Positions 34,966 through 44,943 of a stretch of DNA of 64,000 bases are shown here, in pieces (position 1 is the first letter of the stretch; every line of letters starts with the position of its first letter). The position numbers and the translations under genes were made by a program. The notes beneath the pieces were generated by a model. The model was not told the origin of the DNA, made no database searches, and saw only the letters and a list, made by a program, of their open reading frames with translations. The stretch comes from Linnemannia elongata (taxonomy: Eukaryota > Mortierellomycota > Mortierellomycetes > Mortierellales > Mortierellaceae), in contig JAXBDG010000015.1 in NCBI GenBank assembly GCA_036320915.1, positions 1,302,001 to 1,366,000 on the forward strand. Direction: 5' to 3'.

Positions 34966-35350
34966 AAAGGCAGGGAGAGAAACGGGGGGTGCATGTGCGA
35001 GTCCAAATGTCACCATCGGTAAAAGAGAGCAAGGAAAAAGGATCCAGGTGGGCCATCTATTTATTCCCCATGTTCCATATGTGCCTGAGTTGGCCTCTCC
35101 TCTCACCTTATCAAAAAGACTGTTTTTGACCAACCCTCCTTACCGCAGTAACTTCTTTATAACAATTCTGAACGCCCCCAAGTCGAACGGAAAACTCGCC
35201 AAACATCACTGTCATTCTTTTCATTTCGTTCCTTCGTCCTTACCTCTTTCTTTTCCTCATTCCCACATCGTTATCGCACCTTCCTGCAACTCATCATTGG
35301 TGTCCCATCATCATCCCCATCACACTTGTCACTCCCTTCTTTACGAAACG
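33953..35350. repeat. Array spacer 1-2 with poly-A tract
   Basis: This 1.4-kb spacer between copies 1 and 2 is related to the other spacers along its length. It contains an A run at 34928-34963 and a C/T-rich leader close to 35351. Short frames in the first 400 bp (for example TSKRQV followed by ALLKGWGFLLKAHW) recur in the other spacers in varied frames and are not judged coding. Confidence 0.7.
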
Positions 35351-37267
35351 ATGTTCCGGATACATCCCCTCGATTTACATGAAATTCGCTCAAGAATTGC
35401 CAGTAATCTTGGTCTCAGAGACCTCGCGTCCTGTGCGCGTGTAAGTCAGGATTGGAACGGCTCATTTACACCGCCACTCTACAACTCTGTTGTACTGTCG
35501 CTACATGGCCCCAGCATAGAATCTGTTGAAAGAAACAAGCACCTTATACAACATCTGGTGATTGGCAGCACTTCTTATGAAAAACTACCATCGACATTTT
35601 CACGAGAAAAAGTCATTTCTAGCGTCATGACCAGCTCGAAACTGACCGCCTTGACCTTGTCCCACAAGGCGATCGGAGTCCCCGAAGCTCAGGCGCTGTC
35701 TGAGGCACTCAAGTCCAACTCAACTCTGATCACTTTGGAATTGGTCGACAACCCGATCGGACAAAACGGAGCCCAGGCGTTGTCTGAGGCACTCAAAGTC
35801 AATTCGACTCTGACCTCTTTGCATTTGCACCGCAACAGGATCGGACCCCACGGAGCTCAGGCGCTGTCTGAAGCACTCAAGACCAACTCGACTCTGACCA
35901 CTTTGGAACTGTCCTTCAACGTGATTGGACCCGACGGAGCTCAAGCATTGTCTGAGGCACTCAAGACCAACTCGACTCTTACCACTTTGGTCTTGTACAA
36001 CAACTCGATCGGACCTAATGGAGCCCAGGCGTTGTCTGAGGCACTCAAGACTAACTCGACTCTAAGCACTTTGAGCTTAAACAACAACGCGATTGGAGAC
36101 ATTGGAGCTCAGGCGCTGTCTGAGGCACTAAAGACCAACTCGGCTTTGACCACTTTGGACCTGTCCATCAACTCGACCGGACCCAATGGAGCTCAAGCAT
36201 TGTCTGAAGCACTCAAGACGAACTCGACTCTTACAACTTTGGTCTTGTACAGCAACTCGATCGGAGACAACGGAGTCCAGGCGTTGTCTGAGGCATTCAA
36301 GGTCAATTCTACTCTGACCTCTTTGCACTTGCACAACAACTCGATCGGAATCAACGGAGCTCAGGCGCTGTCTGAGACACTCAAGACCAACTCGACTCTA
36401 AGCACTTTGAACTTGCACGAGAACGGTATTGGACCCGATGGAGCTCAGGCATTGTCTGAAGCACTCAAGACCAACTCGACTCTGATCTCCTTGAACTTGT
36501 TCAGAAATTCGATGGGAGACAACGGAGCTCAGGCGCTGTCTGAGGCACTCAAAGCTAACTCGACTCTGACCACTTTGGAACTATCCAAAAACTCGATCGG
36601 ACCCAACGGAGCCAATGCGCTGTCTGAGGCACTCAAGACCAACTCGACTCTGACCACTTTGGACCTGTCCGACAACTTGATCGGACCCAACGGAGCTCAG
36701 GCATTGTCTGAAGCACTCAAGACCAACCCGACTCTGATCTCCTTGAACTTGTACAAAAATTCGATGGGAGACGACGGAGCTCAGGCGCTGTCTGAGGCAC
36801 TCAAAGCTAACTCGACTCTGACCACTTTGGAACTATCCAAAAACTCGATCGGACCCAACGGAGCCAATGCACTGTCTGAAGCACTCAAGACCAACTCGAC
36901 TCTGACCACTTTGGACCTGTCCGACAACTTGATCGGACCCAACGGAGCTCAGGCATTGTCTGAAGCACTCAAGACCAACTCGACCCTGATCTCCTTGAAC
37001 TTGTACAAAAATTCGATCGGACACAACGGAGCTCAGGCGCTGTCTGAGGCACTCAAAGCTAACTCGACTCTGACCACTTTGGAACTATCCAACTACTCGA
37101 TCGGACCCAATGGAGCCAATGCGCTGTATGAGGCACTCAAGATCAACTCGACTCTGACAACTTTGCACTTGTCCCACAAATCGTTCAGAGAAAACGGAGT
37201 TCAAGCGCTGTATGAGGCACGCAAAATTAACTGGCTTGTGACCATTGAGGCCTATCAGGAGCGATGA
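35351..37267 (+). CDS. F-box + RI-type LRR protein, array copy 2 (longest)
   Basis: Single-exon 638-aa protein, with the start chosen at the conserved MFRIHPLDLHEIRSRI. The open frame extends further upstream through the poly-A tract but that part is spacer DNA. It has the same F-box-like N-terminus and linker, then about 19-20 RI-type 28-residue LRRs. Between about 36480 and 37240 three LRRs are repeated as a block: the phrase LISLNL-(F/Y)-(R/K)-NS recurs at 252-bp spacing (36481, 36733, 36985), which is a tandem amplification of exactly three repeats. The C-terminus (ARKINWLVTIEAYQER) differs from the other copies. It is likely an adaptor or receptor of protein ligands, as for copy 1. Confidence 0.87.
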   Translation: MFRIHPLDLHEIRSRIASNLGLRDLASCARVSQDWNGSFTPPLYNSVVLSLHGPSIESVERNKHLIQHLVIGSTSYEKLPSTFSREKVISSVMTSSKLTALTLSHKAIGVPEAQALSEALKSNSTLITLELVDNPIGQNGAQALSEALKVNSTLTSLHLHRNRIGPHGAQALSEALKTNSTLTTLELSFNVIGPDGAQALSEALKTNSTLTTLVLYNNSIGPNGAQALSEALKTNSTLSTLSLNNNAIGDIGAQALSEALKTNSALTTLDLSINSTGPNGAQALSEALKTNSTLTTLVLYSNSIGDNGVQALSEAFKVNSTLTSLHLHNNSIGINGAQALSETLKTNSTLSTLNLHENGIGPDGAQALSEALKTNSTLISLNLFRNSMGDNGAQALSEALKANSTLTTLELSKNSIGPNGANALSEALKTNSTLTTLDLSDNLIGPNGAQALSEALKTNPTLISLNLYKNSMGDDGAQALSEALKANSTLTTLELSKNSIGPNGANALSEALKTNSTLTTLDLSDNLIGPNGAQALSEALKTNSTLISLNLYKNSIGHNGAQALSEALKANSTLTTLELSNYSIGPNGANALYEALKINSTLTTLHLSHKSFRENGVQALYEARKINWLVTIEAYQER

Positions 37268-38200
37268 AGACGGTGAAAGTATGTATTTTGTAGCCATCTC
37301 AGTAAAAATCCCTTGCCTTCCGGACCTTTTCTTGTCCTACTGCGAGGATACCATTGAACGACGTCCCTGCTTCTTTTTTTCTGTTTCTCTGTACAGTACA
37401 AGGGATTTTCTTGTTTGTCAATGACCTTCTTTCTTTGTTCACGAGTAAACGTCAAGTCAACGTGACGATGGTTGAGGGACGTCTCCCAAGAACACAGGCT
37501 GGCTGTTCAGCATTGCTAAAGAGAGGGGACTTTCTAGTCAAGGCACATTGGCGATCTGAGGATATTTTTTTTTCTTGAGCAAGGTTTCCTTATCAATGCT
37601 GAACTCGGTAACGTGAAGGCTCGGTGATAAGGAAAGAAGACCTTCCTTTGCGACAACAAATCTCATTCTTCTTTACATGGTGACTCGAGGGAGGATCTAC
37701 TCGGGAGTTGATGAGTGCTCTTTTCCTCCATTCTTCATTTACCATAGAAACAAGATATATGGAGGGAGAATGAGGGAATGGAACAGGGTGAAATAGGGAT
37801 AGAATCGTCTACGCAAATCTTTAAGAAAAGAGAGAGGTAGTAATAAAAACAAACCTCTTTTTCTTCTTGTAGCTAAGCAAAATTGACAAGTCATAACTCT
37901 TAATTATAGGCAATACATATTCAATTCGATCGACATTAGCCGCATTACAAAAGGGAGTTGTCATGTAACCTGATATTGAGAAAGAAAATCATATGACGTC
38001 ATGAGGGTCTAGAACGTCGCTGCAATGGCGCCACTCTCCTCTTCTTGATGATTGCGTTGTCCCCTGGTGTTTATTTAAGACATGGGTTAGCATGTTGTCT
38101 GCAAGTATTTCTTCGAAAGTGAAACAAGAAAAATAGAGGCAGCACAGCCCATCTTGAAGGCTGTGTGTACGAAGTGAGAACTTCTAAAGAAGGTTGTTTC

Positions 38201-38236
<36 letters not shown>

Positions 38237-38619
38237 AGGGAGGAAGCGAGGGAAACAAAGGATGCGCGTGCGTGTCCAGATGACACCATCAGTACAGAGA
38301 GCAAGGAAGAGAGGATCCAGGTGGGCCATGTTTTTTTCCCCATGTTCCATATGTGCATGAGTTGGCCTCTCCTCTCACCTTAACAAAATGACTGCTTTTA
38401 AGTAACCCTCCTTGCCGCAGTAACTTTCTTAAAACAATTCTGAACGCCCCCAAGTCGAACGAGAACCTCGTCAAACATCACTTAATCCTTTCCTTTCATT
38501 CCTTCGTCTTTACCTGTTTCTTTTCCTCATTCCTACATCCTTATCGCACCTTCTTGCAACCTCATCATTACTGTCGTCGTCATCTTCCCTATCGCAATTG
38601 TAACGCTCTTTACGAAAGG
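37268..38619. repeat. Array spacer 2-3 with poly-A tract
   Basis: A 1.35-kb spacer related to the other array spacers. The A run is at 38202-38234, 386 bp before the next ATG. The shared block around CTAGAACGTCGCTGC is at about 38010. No gene is seen. Confidence 0.7.
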
Positions 38620-40452
38620 ATGTTACGGACACATCCCCTCGATTTACATGAAATCCGCTCAAGAATTGCCAGCAGTCTTGGTCTCAGAGACCTCGCGTCC
38701 TGTGCGCGTGTAAGCCAGGATTGGAACGACTCCTTTACACCGCCACTATACAACTCTGTCGTACTGTCAAAACGTGGCCTCAGTATGGAATCTATTGAGA
38801 GAAACAAGCACCTTATACAACATCTGGTGATTGGCAGCTCTGTTTTTGAAAAACTACCACCGACATTTTCTCAAGAAAAAGTCATTTCTAGCGTCATGAC
38901 CAACTCGACTCTGATCACTTTGGACTTATCCCATAACTCGATCGGACCCAACGGAGCTCAGGCGCTGTCTGAGGCACTCAAGGTCAACTCGACCTTGATC
39001 ACTTTGAACTTGTTCAACAACTCGATTGGAGACAACGGAGCCCAGGCGCTATCTGAGGCTCTCAAGGCCAACTCGACTCTGACTACTTTGGACTTATCTG
39101 ACAACTCGATCGGACCCAATGAAGCTCAGGCGCTCTCTGAGGCGCTCAAAGCCAACTCGACTCTCGCTACGTTGAACCTGTCCCACAATTCGATCGGCGA
39201 CAACGAAGCCTATGCGCTATCCGGGGCACTCAAGTCCAACTCAACTCTAAGCACTTTGACCTTAGTCAACAACGCGATCGGAGACAATGGAGCTCAGGCG
39301 CTGTCGGGAGCACTCAAGACCAACTTGACTCTGACCACTTTGAATCTGTCCATAAACTTGATCGGACCCAACGGAGCTCAGGCGCTGTCTGAGGTACTCA
39401 AGGTCAACTCGACTCTGACCACTTTGGACCTGTCCCACAACTCGATCGGACCCAACGGAGCCAATGCGCTGTCTGAGGCACTCAAGACCAACTTGACTTT
39501 GACCACTTTGGACTTGTACAGCAACTCGATTGAAGAAAATGGAGCTCAGGCTCTGTCTGAGGTACTCAAGATCAACTCGACTCTGACCACTTTGGTCTTG
39601 TCCGACAACTTGGTCGGAGAGAATGGAGTCCGCGCGCTGTGTAAGGCACTCAAGAGTAACTCGACTCTGACCATTTTGGACTTAACATATAACTCGATCG
39701 GACCCAACGGAGCCAATGCGCTGTCTGAGGCACTCAAGACCAACTCGACTCTGACCACTTTAAATTTGTCCAATAACACGATCGGTCCCATCGGAGCCCA
39801 GGCGCTGTCTGAAGCACTCAAGATCAAATCAAGTCTGATCACTTTGAATTTGTCCAATAACTCGATCGGTCCCAACGGAGCCCAGGAGCTGTCTGAAGCA
39901 CTCAAGATCAATTCAAGTCTGACCACTTTAGAACTATCCAACAACTCGATCGAATCCAACGGAGCCCAGGAGCTGTCTGAAGCACTCAAGATCAATTCAA
40001 GTCTGACCACTTTGGACCTGTCCAAGAACTCTATCAAACCCAACGGAGCTCAGGCGCTGTCTGAGGCACTCAAGATCAACTCGACTCTGACGACTTTGAA
40101 CCTAGCCCATAACTTGGCCGAAGAAAATGGAGCCCATGCGCTGTCTGAGGCACTTAAGACCAACTCGACTCTGAACACTTTGGAATTGTTCGATAACTCG
40201 ATCGGAGACAACGGAGCTCAGGCGCTATCTGAGGCACTCGAGACCAACTCGAATCTGACCACTCTGGGCCTGTCCCACAACTCGATCACATACAACGGAG
40301 CCCATGCGCTATCTGAGGCACTCAAGGTCAATTTGACTCTGACCAACTTGAGCTTGTACAGCAACTCGATCGGAGAAAGCGGAGCCCAGGCGCTGTCTAA
40401 GGCACGTAAAACCAACGGGACTGTAACCATTGCGGGCCTCCTGCTTGGGTGA
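38620..40452 (+). CDS. F-box + RI-type LRR protein, array copy 3
   Basis: Single-exon 610-aa protein starting MLRTHPLDLHEIRSRIAS; 22 more codons are open upstream but belong to the leader shared with copy 4. It has an F-box-like N-terminus (RDLASCARVSQDWNDSFTPPLYNSVVLS), a linker with ERNKHLIQHLVIGSS, then about 18-19 LRRs of the 28-residue RI type. Several repeats use the variant INSSLTTLxLSxNSI, and three consecutive copies of this variant near 39825-40020 show local repeat expansion. The last repeat ends KARKTNGTVTIAGLLLG. Function is inferred as for copy 1. Confidence 0.88.
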   Translation: MLRTHPLDLHEIRSRIASSLGLRDLASCARVSQDWNDSFTPPLYNSVVLSKRGLSMESIERNKHLIQHLVIGSSVFEKLPPTFSQEKVISSVMTNSTLITLDLSHNSIGPNGAQALSEALKVNSTLITLNLFNNSIGDNGAQALSEALKANSTLTTLDLSDNSIGPNEAQALSEALKANSTLATLNLSHNSIGDNEAYALSGALKSNSTLSTLTLVNNAIGDNGAQALSGALKTNLTLTTLNLSINLIGPNGAQALSEVLKVNSTLTTLDLSHNSIGPNGANALSEALKTNLTLTTLDLYSNSIEENGAQALSEVLKINSTLTTLVLSDNLVGENGVRALCKALKSNSTLTILDLTYNSIGPNGANALSEALKTNSTLTTLNLSNNTIGPIGAQALSEALKIKSSLITLNLSNNSIGPNGAQELSEALKINSSLTTLELSNNSIESNGAQELSEALKINSSLTTLDLSKNSIKPNGAQALSEALKINSTLTTLNLAHNLAEENGAHALSEALKTNSTLNTLELFDNSIGDNGAQALSEALETNSNLTTLGLSHNSITYNGAHALSEALKVNLTLTNLSLYSNSIGESGAQALSKARKTNGTVTIAGLLLG

Positions 40453-41429
40453 CCATCCATACCCTATCAAGAGGGATGAAGACAGCGAGAGTATTTTATA
40501 GTCATCTCAGTAAAAACCCTTCACCTTCCGGACCTTTTCTTGTTCTGCTCCGAGGAAACCGCAGCATAACCTTCTGGATTCTTTTTTCTCTTTCTCTATA
40601 CAGTACAAGGGATATTTTCGTTTGCCAATGACCTTCTTTCTTTCATTCACGAGCAAACGTCAAGTCAACATGACGGTGAGTGAGGAACGTCTCCCCAGAA
40701 CACAGGCTAGTCGCTTTGCATTGCTGAAGGGATGGGGTTTTCTTCTCAAGACACATTGGTGATCTGAGAATTTTTTTCTGGAGCAAGAAGGTTTCCTCAT
40801 CAATGCTGAATTCGACAATGTGAAGGCTTGGTGGTAGGGAAGGAAGACCTTCCTTTATGACGACCAAATCTCGTTCTTCTTTCTTCACATGGTGAGTCGA
40901 AGGAGGATCTGTTCAGGTGCTGTTGAGTGTTTCTTTTTCTCTATTCGTTATTTGCCATAGAAACAATATATGTGGAGGGAGAGTGAGGAAAAGAAACAAG
41001 GTGAAGGAAGGATAGGATCGTCTACGCGAATATATGAGAATAGAAGGAGGGTATTAATCACAACAGCCTCTTTTTTTTTTTTTTTTTTGGCAAGATCGAC
41101 AAATTATTATTCTTGACCATGGGTACTACACATTCAAGTCGGTCGACATTTGCCGCATTACAAAAGAGGGTTGTCATGTAACCTGATATGGAGAAAGAGA
41201 GTCATATGGGGCCATGAAGGCCTAGAACGTCGCTGCAATGGCACTACTCTCCTCTTTCTATTGACTCGGTTCTCCCCTAGTTTTTATTCAAGAGATGGAT
41301 TAGCATGTTGTCGGAACGCGTGTCTTCGAAATTGAAACAAGAAAATAGAGGCAGAACAGCCCCATCTTGAAGGCTGCTGGTATGAAGTGAGAACTTATAT
41401 AAGATGAAAGCAAAGGCTAAGGGTAGGAA

Positions 41430-41460
<31 letters not shown>

Positions 41461-41846
41461 TAGAGAGAAAGGCAGGGAGGGAAACAAAGGATGCGTGTGC
41501 GTGTCCAGATGACACCATCAGTAGAGAGAGCAAGGAAGAGGATCCTGGTGGGCCATGCTTTATTCCATGTACCATATGTGCATGAGTTAGCCTCTCCTCC
41601 ACCCTATCAAAATGACTGCTTTTAAGCAACCCTCCTTGCCGCAGTAACCTCCTTTAAAAACAATTCTGAACGCCCCCAAGTCGAATGAGAACCTCGCCAA
41701 ACATCACTTAATCATTTTCATTTCGTTCCTTCGTCTATACCTATTTCTTTTCCTCATTCCTACATCCTTATCGCACCTTCTTGCAACCTCATCATTACTG
41801 TCGTCGTCATCTTCCCTGTCGCAATTGTAACGCTCTTTACGAAAGG
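40453..41846. repeat. Array spacer 3-4 with poly-A tract
   Basis: A 1.39-kb spacer with the same elements as the others. The A run here is shorter (41432-41448) and lies 399 bp before the next ATG. A T run is found near 41070-41088. No gene is seen. Confidence 0.7.
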
Positions 41847-43508
41847 ATGTTCCGGACACATCCCCTCGATTTACATGAAATCCGCTCAAGAATTGCCAGC
41901 AGTCTTGGTCTCAGAGACCTCGCGTCCTGTGCGCGTGTAAGCCAGGATTGGAACGACTCCTTTACACCGCCACTATACAACTCTGTCGTACTGTCGAACC
42001 ATGGCCCCAGCATAGAATCTGTTGAAAGAAACAAGCACCTTATACAACATCTGGCGATTCGCAGCTCTGCGTATAAGAAACTACCATCAACATCTTCACG
42101 AGACAAAGTAGTTGCTAGCGTCATGGCCTCGACTCTGACCACTTTGAACTTATCCTACAACTCGATCGGACCCAACGGAACCCAGGCGCTCACTGAAGCA
42201 CTCAAGACCAACTCGACTTTGACCACCTTGCACTTGCTCAACAACTCGATCGGACCCAGCGAAGCCCAGGCGCTGTCTGAGGCACTCAAGACCAACGCGA
42301 CTTTAACCACTTTGGACTTGTACGGCAATTCAATCGGACCCAGTGGAGCCCAGGCGTTATCTGCGGCTCTCAAGAGCAACTCGACTCTGACCACTTTGGA
42401 CCTATCCAACAACTCGATCGGATCCAATGAAGCTCAGGAGCTGTCTGAGGTACTCAAGGCCAACTCGACTCTGACCAATTTGAACCTATCCAATAACTCG
42501 ATCAGAGAAAACGGAGTCCATGCGCTGTCTAAGGCACTCAAGACCAACACGACTCTGAACACTTTGAACTTAACCAGCAACTCGATCGGAGACAACGGAG
42601 CTCAGGAGCTGTCTGAGGCACTTAAGGTCAACTCGACTCTGACCACATTGGCCTTGTCCGACAACTTGATTGGACCCAACGGAGCCCAGGAGCTGTCTGA
42701 GGCAGTTAAGATTAACTCGACTCTGACCACTTTGAACCTGTCTGACAACTCGATCGGAGTCAACGGAGCTCAGGCATTGTCTGAAGCACTCAAGATCAAC
42801 TCGACTCTGAGCACTTTGAACTTGTATGGCAACTCGATCGGACCCAACGGAGCTCAGGCATTGTCTGAGGCACTGAAAACAAACTTGACTCTGACCACTT
42901 TGAACCTGTCCTACAACTCGATCGGAGACAACGGAGCTCATGCGCTGTCTGAGGCACTCAAGACCAACCGGACTCTAACCAATTTGGACTTATACCACAA
43001 CTCGATCGGAGTCAACGGAGCTCAGGCGCTGTCTGAGGCACTCAAGGTCAACTTGACTCTGACCACTTTGAACTTGTCCCACAACTCGATCGGAGTCAAC
43101 GGAGCTCATGCGCTGTCTGAGGCACTCAAGACCAACTCGACTCTAACAACTTTGAACTTAACCAGCAACTCGATCGTAAACAACGGAACTCAGGCGCTGT
43201 CGGAGGCACTCAAGACCAACTTGACTCTGACCACCTTGGACTTGTCCAAGAATTCGATCGGACCCAACGGAGCTCAGGCACTGTCTGAAGCACTCAAGGT
43301 CAACTCGACTCTGGCCACTTTAAACCTGTCCTACAACTTTGTCGGAGAAAATGGAGCCCATGCGCTGTCTGAGGCACTCAAGACCAACCGGACTCTAACC
43401 AATTTGAGCCTGTACCAAAACTCGATCGGAGAAAACGAAGTCCAGGCACTTGATGAGGCTCAAAAAACCAACTGGGTTGTGACCATTGCGGGCCTCCCGC
43501 TTGGGTGA
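41847..43508 (+). CDS. F-box + RI-type LRR protein, array copy 4
   Basis: Single-exon 553-aa protein starting MFRTHPLDLHEIRSRIAS. It combines the leader and N-terminus of copy 3 (NDSFTPPLYNSVVLS) with linker and repeats closest to copy 1 (SSAYKKLPSTSSRDKVV, and NSIGPSEAQALSEALK). About 16 RI-type LRRs follow and the C-terminus is KTNWVVTIAGLPLG, as in copy 1. This mosaic pattern suggests gene conversion or unequal crossing-over between array members. The frame is intact. Confidence 0.88.
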   Translation: MFRTHPLDLHEIRSRIASSLGLRDLASCARVSQDWNDSFTPPLYNSVVLSNHGPSIESVERNKHLIQHLAIRSSAYKKLPSTSSRDKVVASVMASTLTTLNLSYNSIGPNGTQALTEALKTNSTLTTLHLLNNSIGPSEAQALSEALKTNATLTTLDLYGNSIGPSGAQALSAALKSNSTLTTLDLSNNSIGSNEAQELSEVLKANSTLTNLNLSNNSIRENGVHALSKALKTNTTLNTLNLTSNSIGDNGAQELSEALKVNSTLTTLALSDNLIGPNGAQELSEAVKINSTLTTLNLSDNSIGVNGAQALSEALKINSTLSTLNLYGNSIGPNGAQALSEALKTNLTLTTLNLSYNSIGDNGAHALSEALKTNRTLTNLDLYHNSIGVNGAQALSEALKVNLTLTTLNLSHNSIGVNGAHALSEALKTNSTLTTLNLTSNSIVNNGTQALSEALKTNLTLTTLDLSKNSIGPNGAQALSEALKVNSTLATLNLSYNFVGENGAHALSEALKTNRTLTNLSLYQNSIGENEVQALDEAQKTNWVVTIAGLPLG

Positions 43509-44480
43509 TTACCCATACCCCATCAAGAATGGTGAAAACGGTGAGAGTATATTTTATAGTTATCTCAGTAAAAATCCTTCACCTTCCGGATCTTTTCTTG
43601 TCCTATTCCGAGAATACCGTAACATGACTTCCCGACTCTTATTTGTTTCCTCTGTACTGTATAAAGTATCTTCTCCTTTGCCAATGACCTTCGTTCTCTT
43701 ATTCACGAGCAAACGTCAAGTCAACATGACGATGATTGAGGAACATCTCCCAAGAACACAGGCTAGTCGTTTTGCCTTGCTGAAGAGAGATTTTCTTCTC
43801 AAGGCACATCGGCAATCTAAGGATTTTTTTCTTGAGCAAGAAGGGTTCCTCTTTAATGCTGAACTCGGCAATGTGAAGGCTTGGTGGTAGGGATGGAAGA
43901 CCTTCCTTTATGACAACAGAATCTCGTTCTTCCTTCTTTACATGGTGAGTCGAAGGAGGATCTGCTCGGGAGCTGTTGAATGTTTCTTTTCTTCTATTCT
44001 TTATTTGCCATAGAAACAAGATGTGTGGAAGGAGAATGAGGGAATGGAACCGTGTGAAAGATGGATAGGATCGTCTAAGCGAATACCTGGGAACAGAAAG
44101 AGGGAATTGATCACAACAACCTTCTTTTTCTTCTCGCAACTAGTCCAAATCGACAAGTCATTACTCTTGACCATGGCACACATTCAATTCGATTGACTTT
44201 CGCCGCCTTACAAAAGGGGGTTGTCATATAGCCTGATATTGAGAAAGATAATCAGATGGGGCCATGAAGGCCTAGAACGTCGCTGCAATGGCACCACTCT
44301 CTTCTTTCTGTTGACTCGGCTCTCCCCTAGTTTTTATTCAAGAGAAGGATTAGCATGTTGTCGGAACGCGTGTCTTCGAAATTGAAACAAGAAAATAGAG
44401 GCAGCACAGCCCCATCTTGAAGGCTGCTGGTATGAAGTGAGAATTTCTATAAGATGAAAGCAAAGGCTATGGGTAGGAAC

Positions 44481-44527
<47 letters not shown>

Positions 44528-44943
44528 AAAAAAAAAAAAAATAAAGAAAAGATAGAGAGAAAGGCAGGGAGGGAAGCAAAGGATGCGTGTAGGTGTCCAG
44601 ATGACACCATCAGTAGAGAGAGCAAGGAAGAGAGGATCCTGGTGGGCCATGCTTTGTTCCATGTACCATATGTGCATGAGTTGGCCTCTCCTCTCACCTT
44701 ATCAAAATGACTGCTTTTAAGCAACCCTCCTTGCCGCAGTAGCTTTCTTTAAAACAATTCTGAACGCCCACAAGTCGAACGAGAACCTCGCCAAACATCA
44801 CCGTTATCCTTTTCATTTCGTTCCTTCTTCCTTACCTATTTCTTTTTCCTCATTCCCACATCCTTATCGCACCTTCCTACAACCTCATCATTACTGTCGT
44901 CGTCATCATCCCCGTCACACTTGTCACTTCCTCCTTACAAAAG
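43509..44943. repeat. Array spacer 4-5 with poly-A tract
   Basis: A 1.43-kb spacer. The poly-A tract is the longest (44482-44525, then interrupted A runs to about 44545) and lies 419 bp before the next ATG. A 134-codon open frame overlapping the end of copy 4 (43486-43890) corresponds to the recurring spacer sequence; it is not open in the other copies, so it is not called as a gene. Confidence 0.7.

Noticed and set aside
34865..35350. Upstream 162-codon extension of LRR copy 2 through the poly-A tract
   Set aside because: It is duplicated spacer and leader sequence, not open in the other copies, and the conserved protein start is at 35351.
43486..43890. 134-codon frame overlapping the end of LRR copy 4
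   Set aside because: The homologous spacer in the other units is not open in the same frame, so it is probably a chance frame in repeated spacer DNA.
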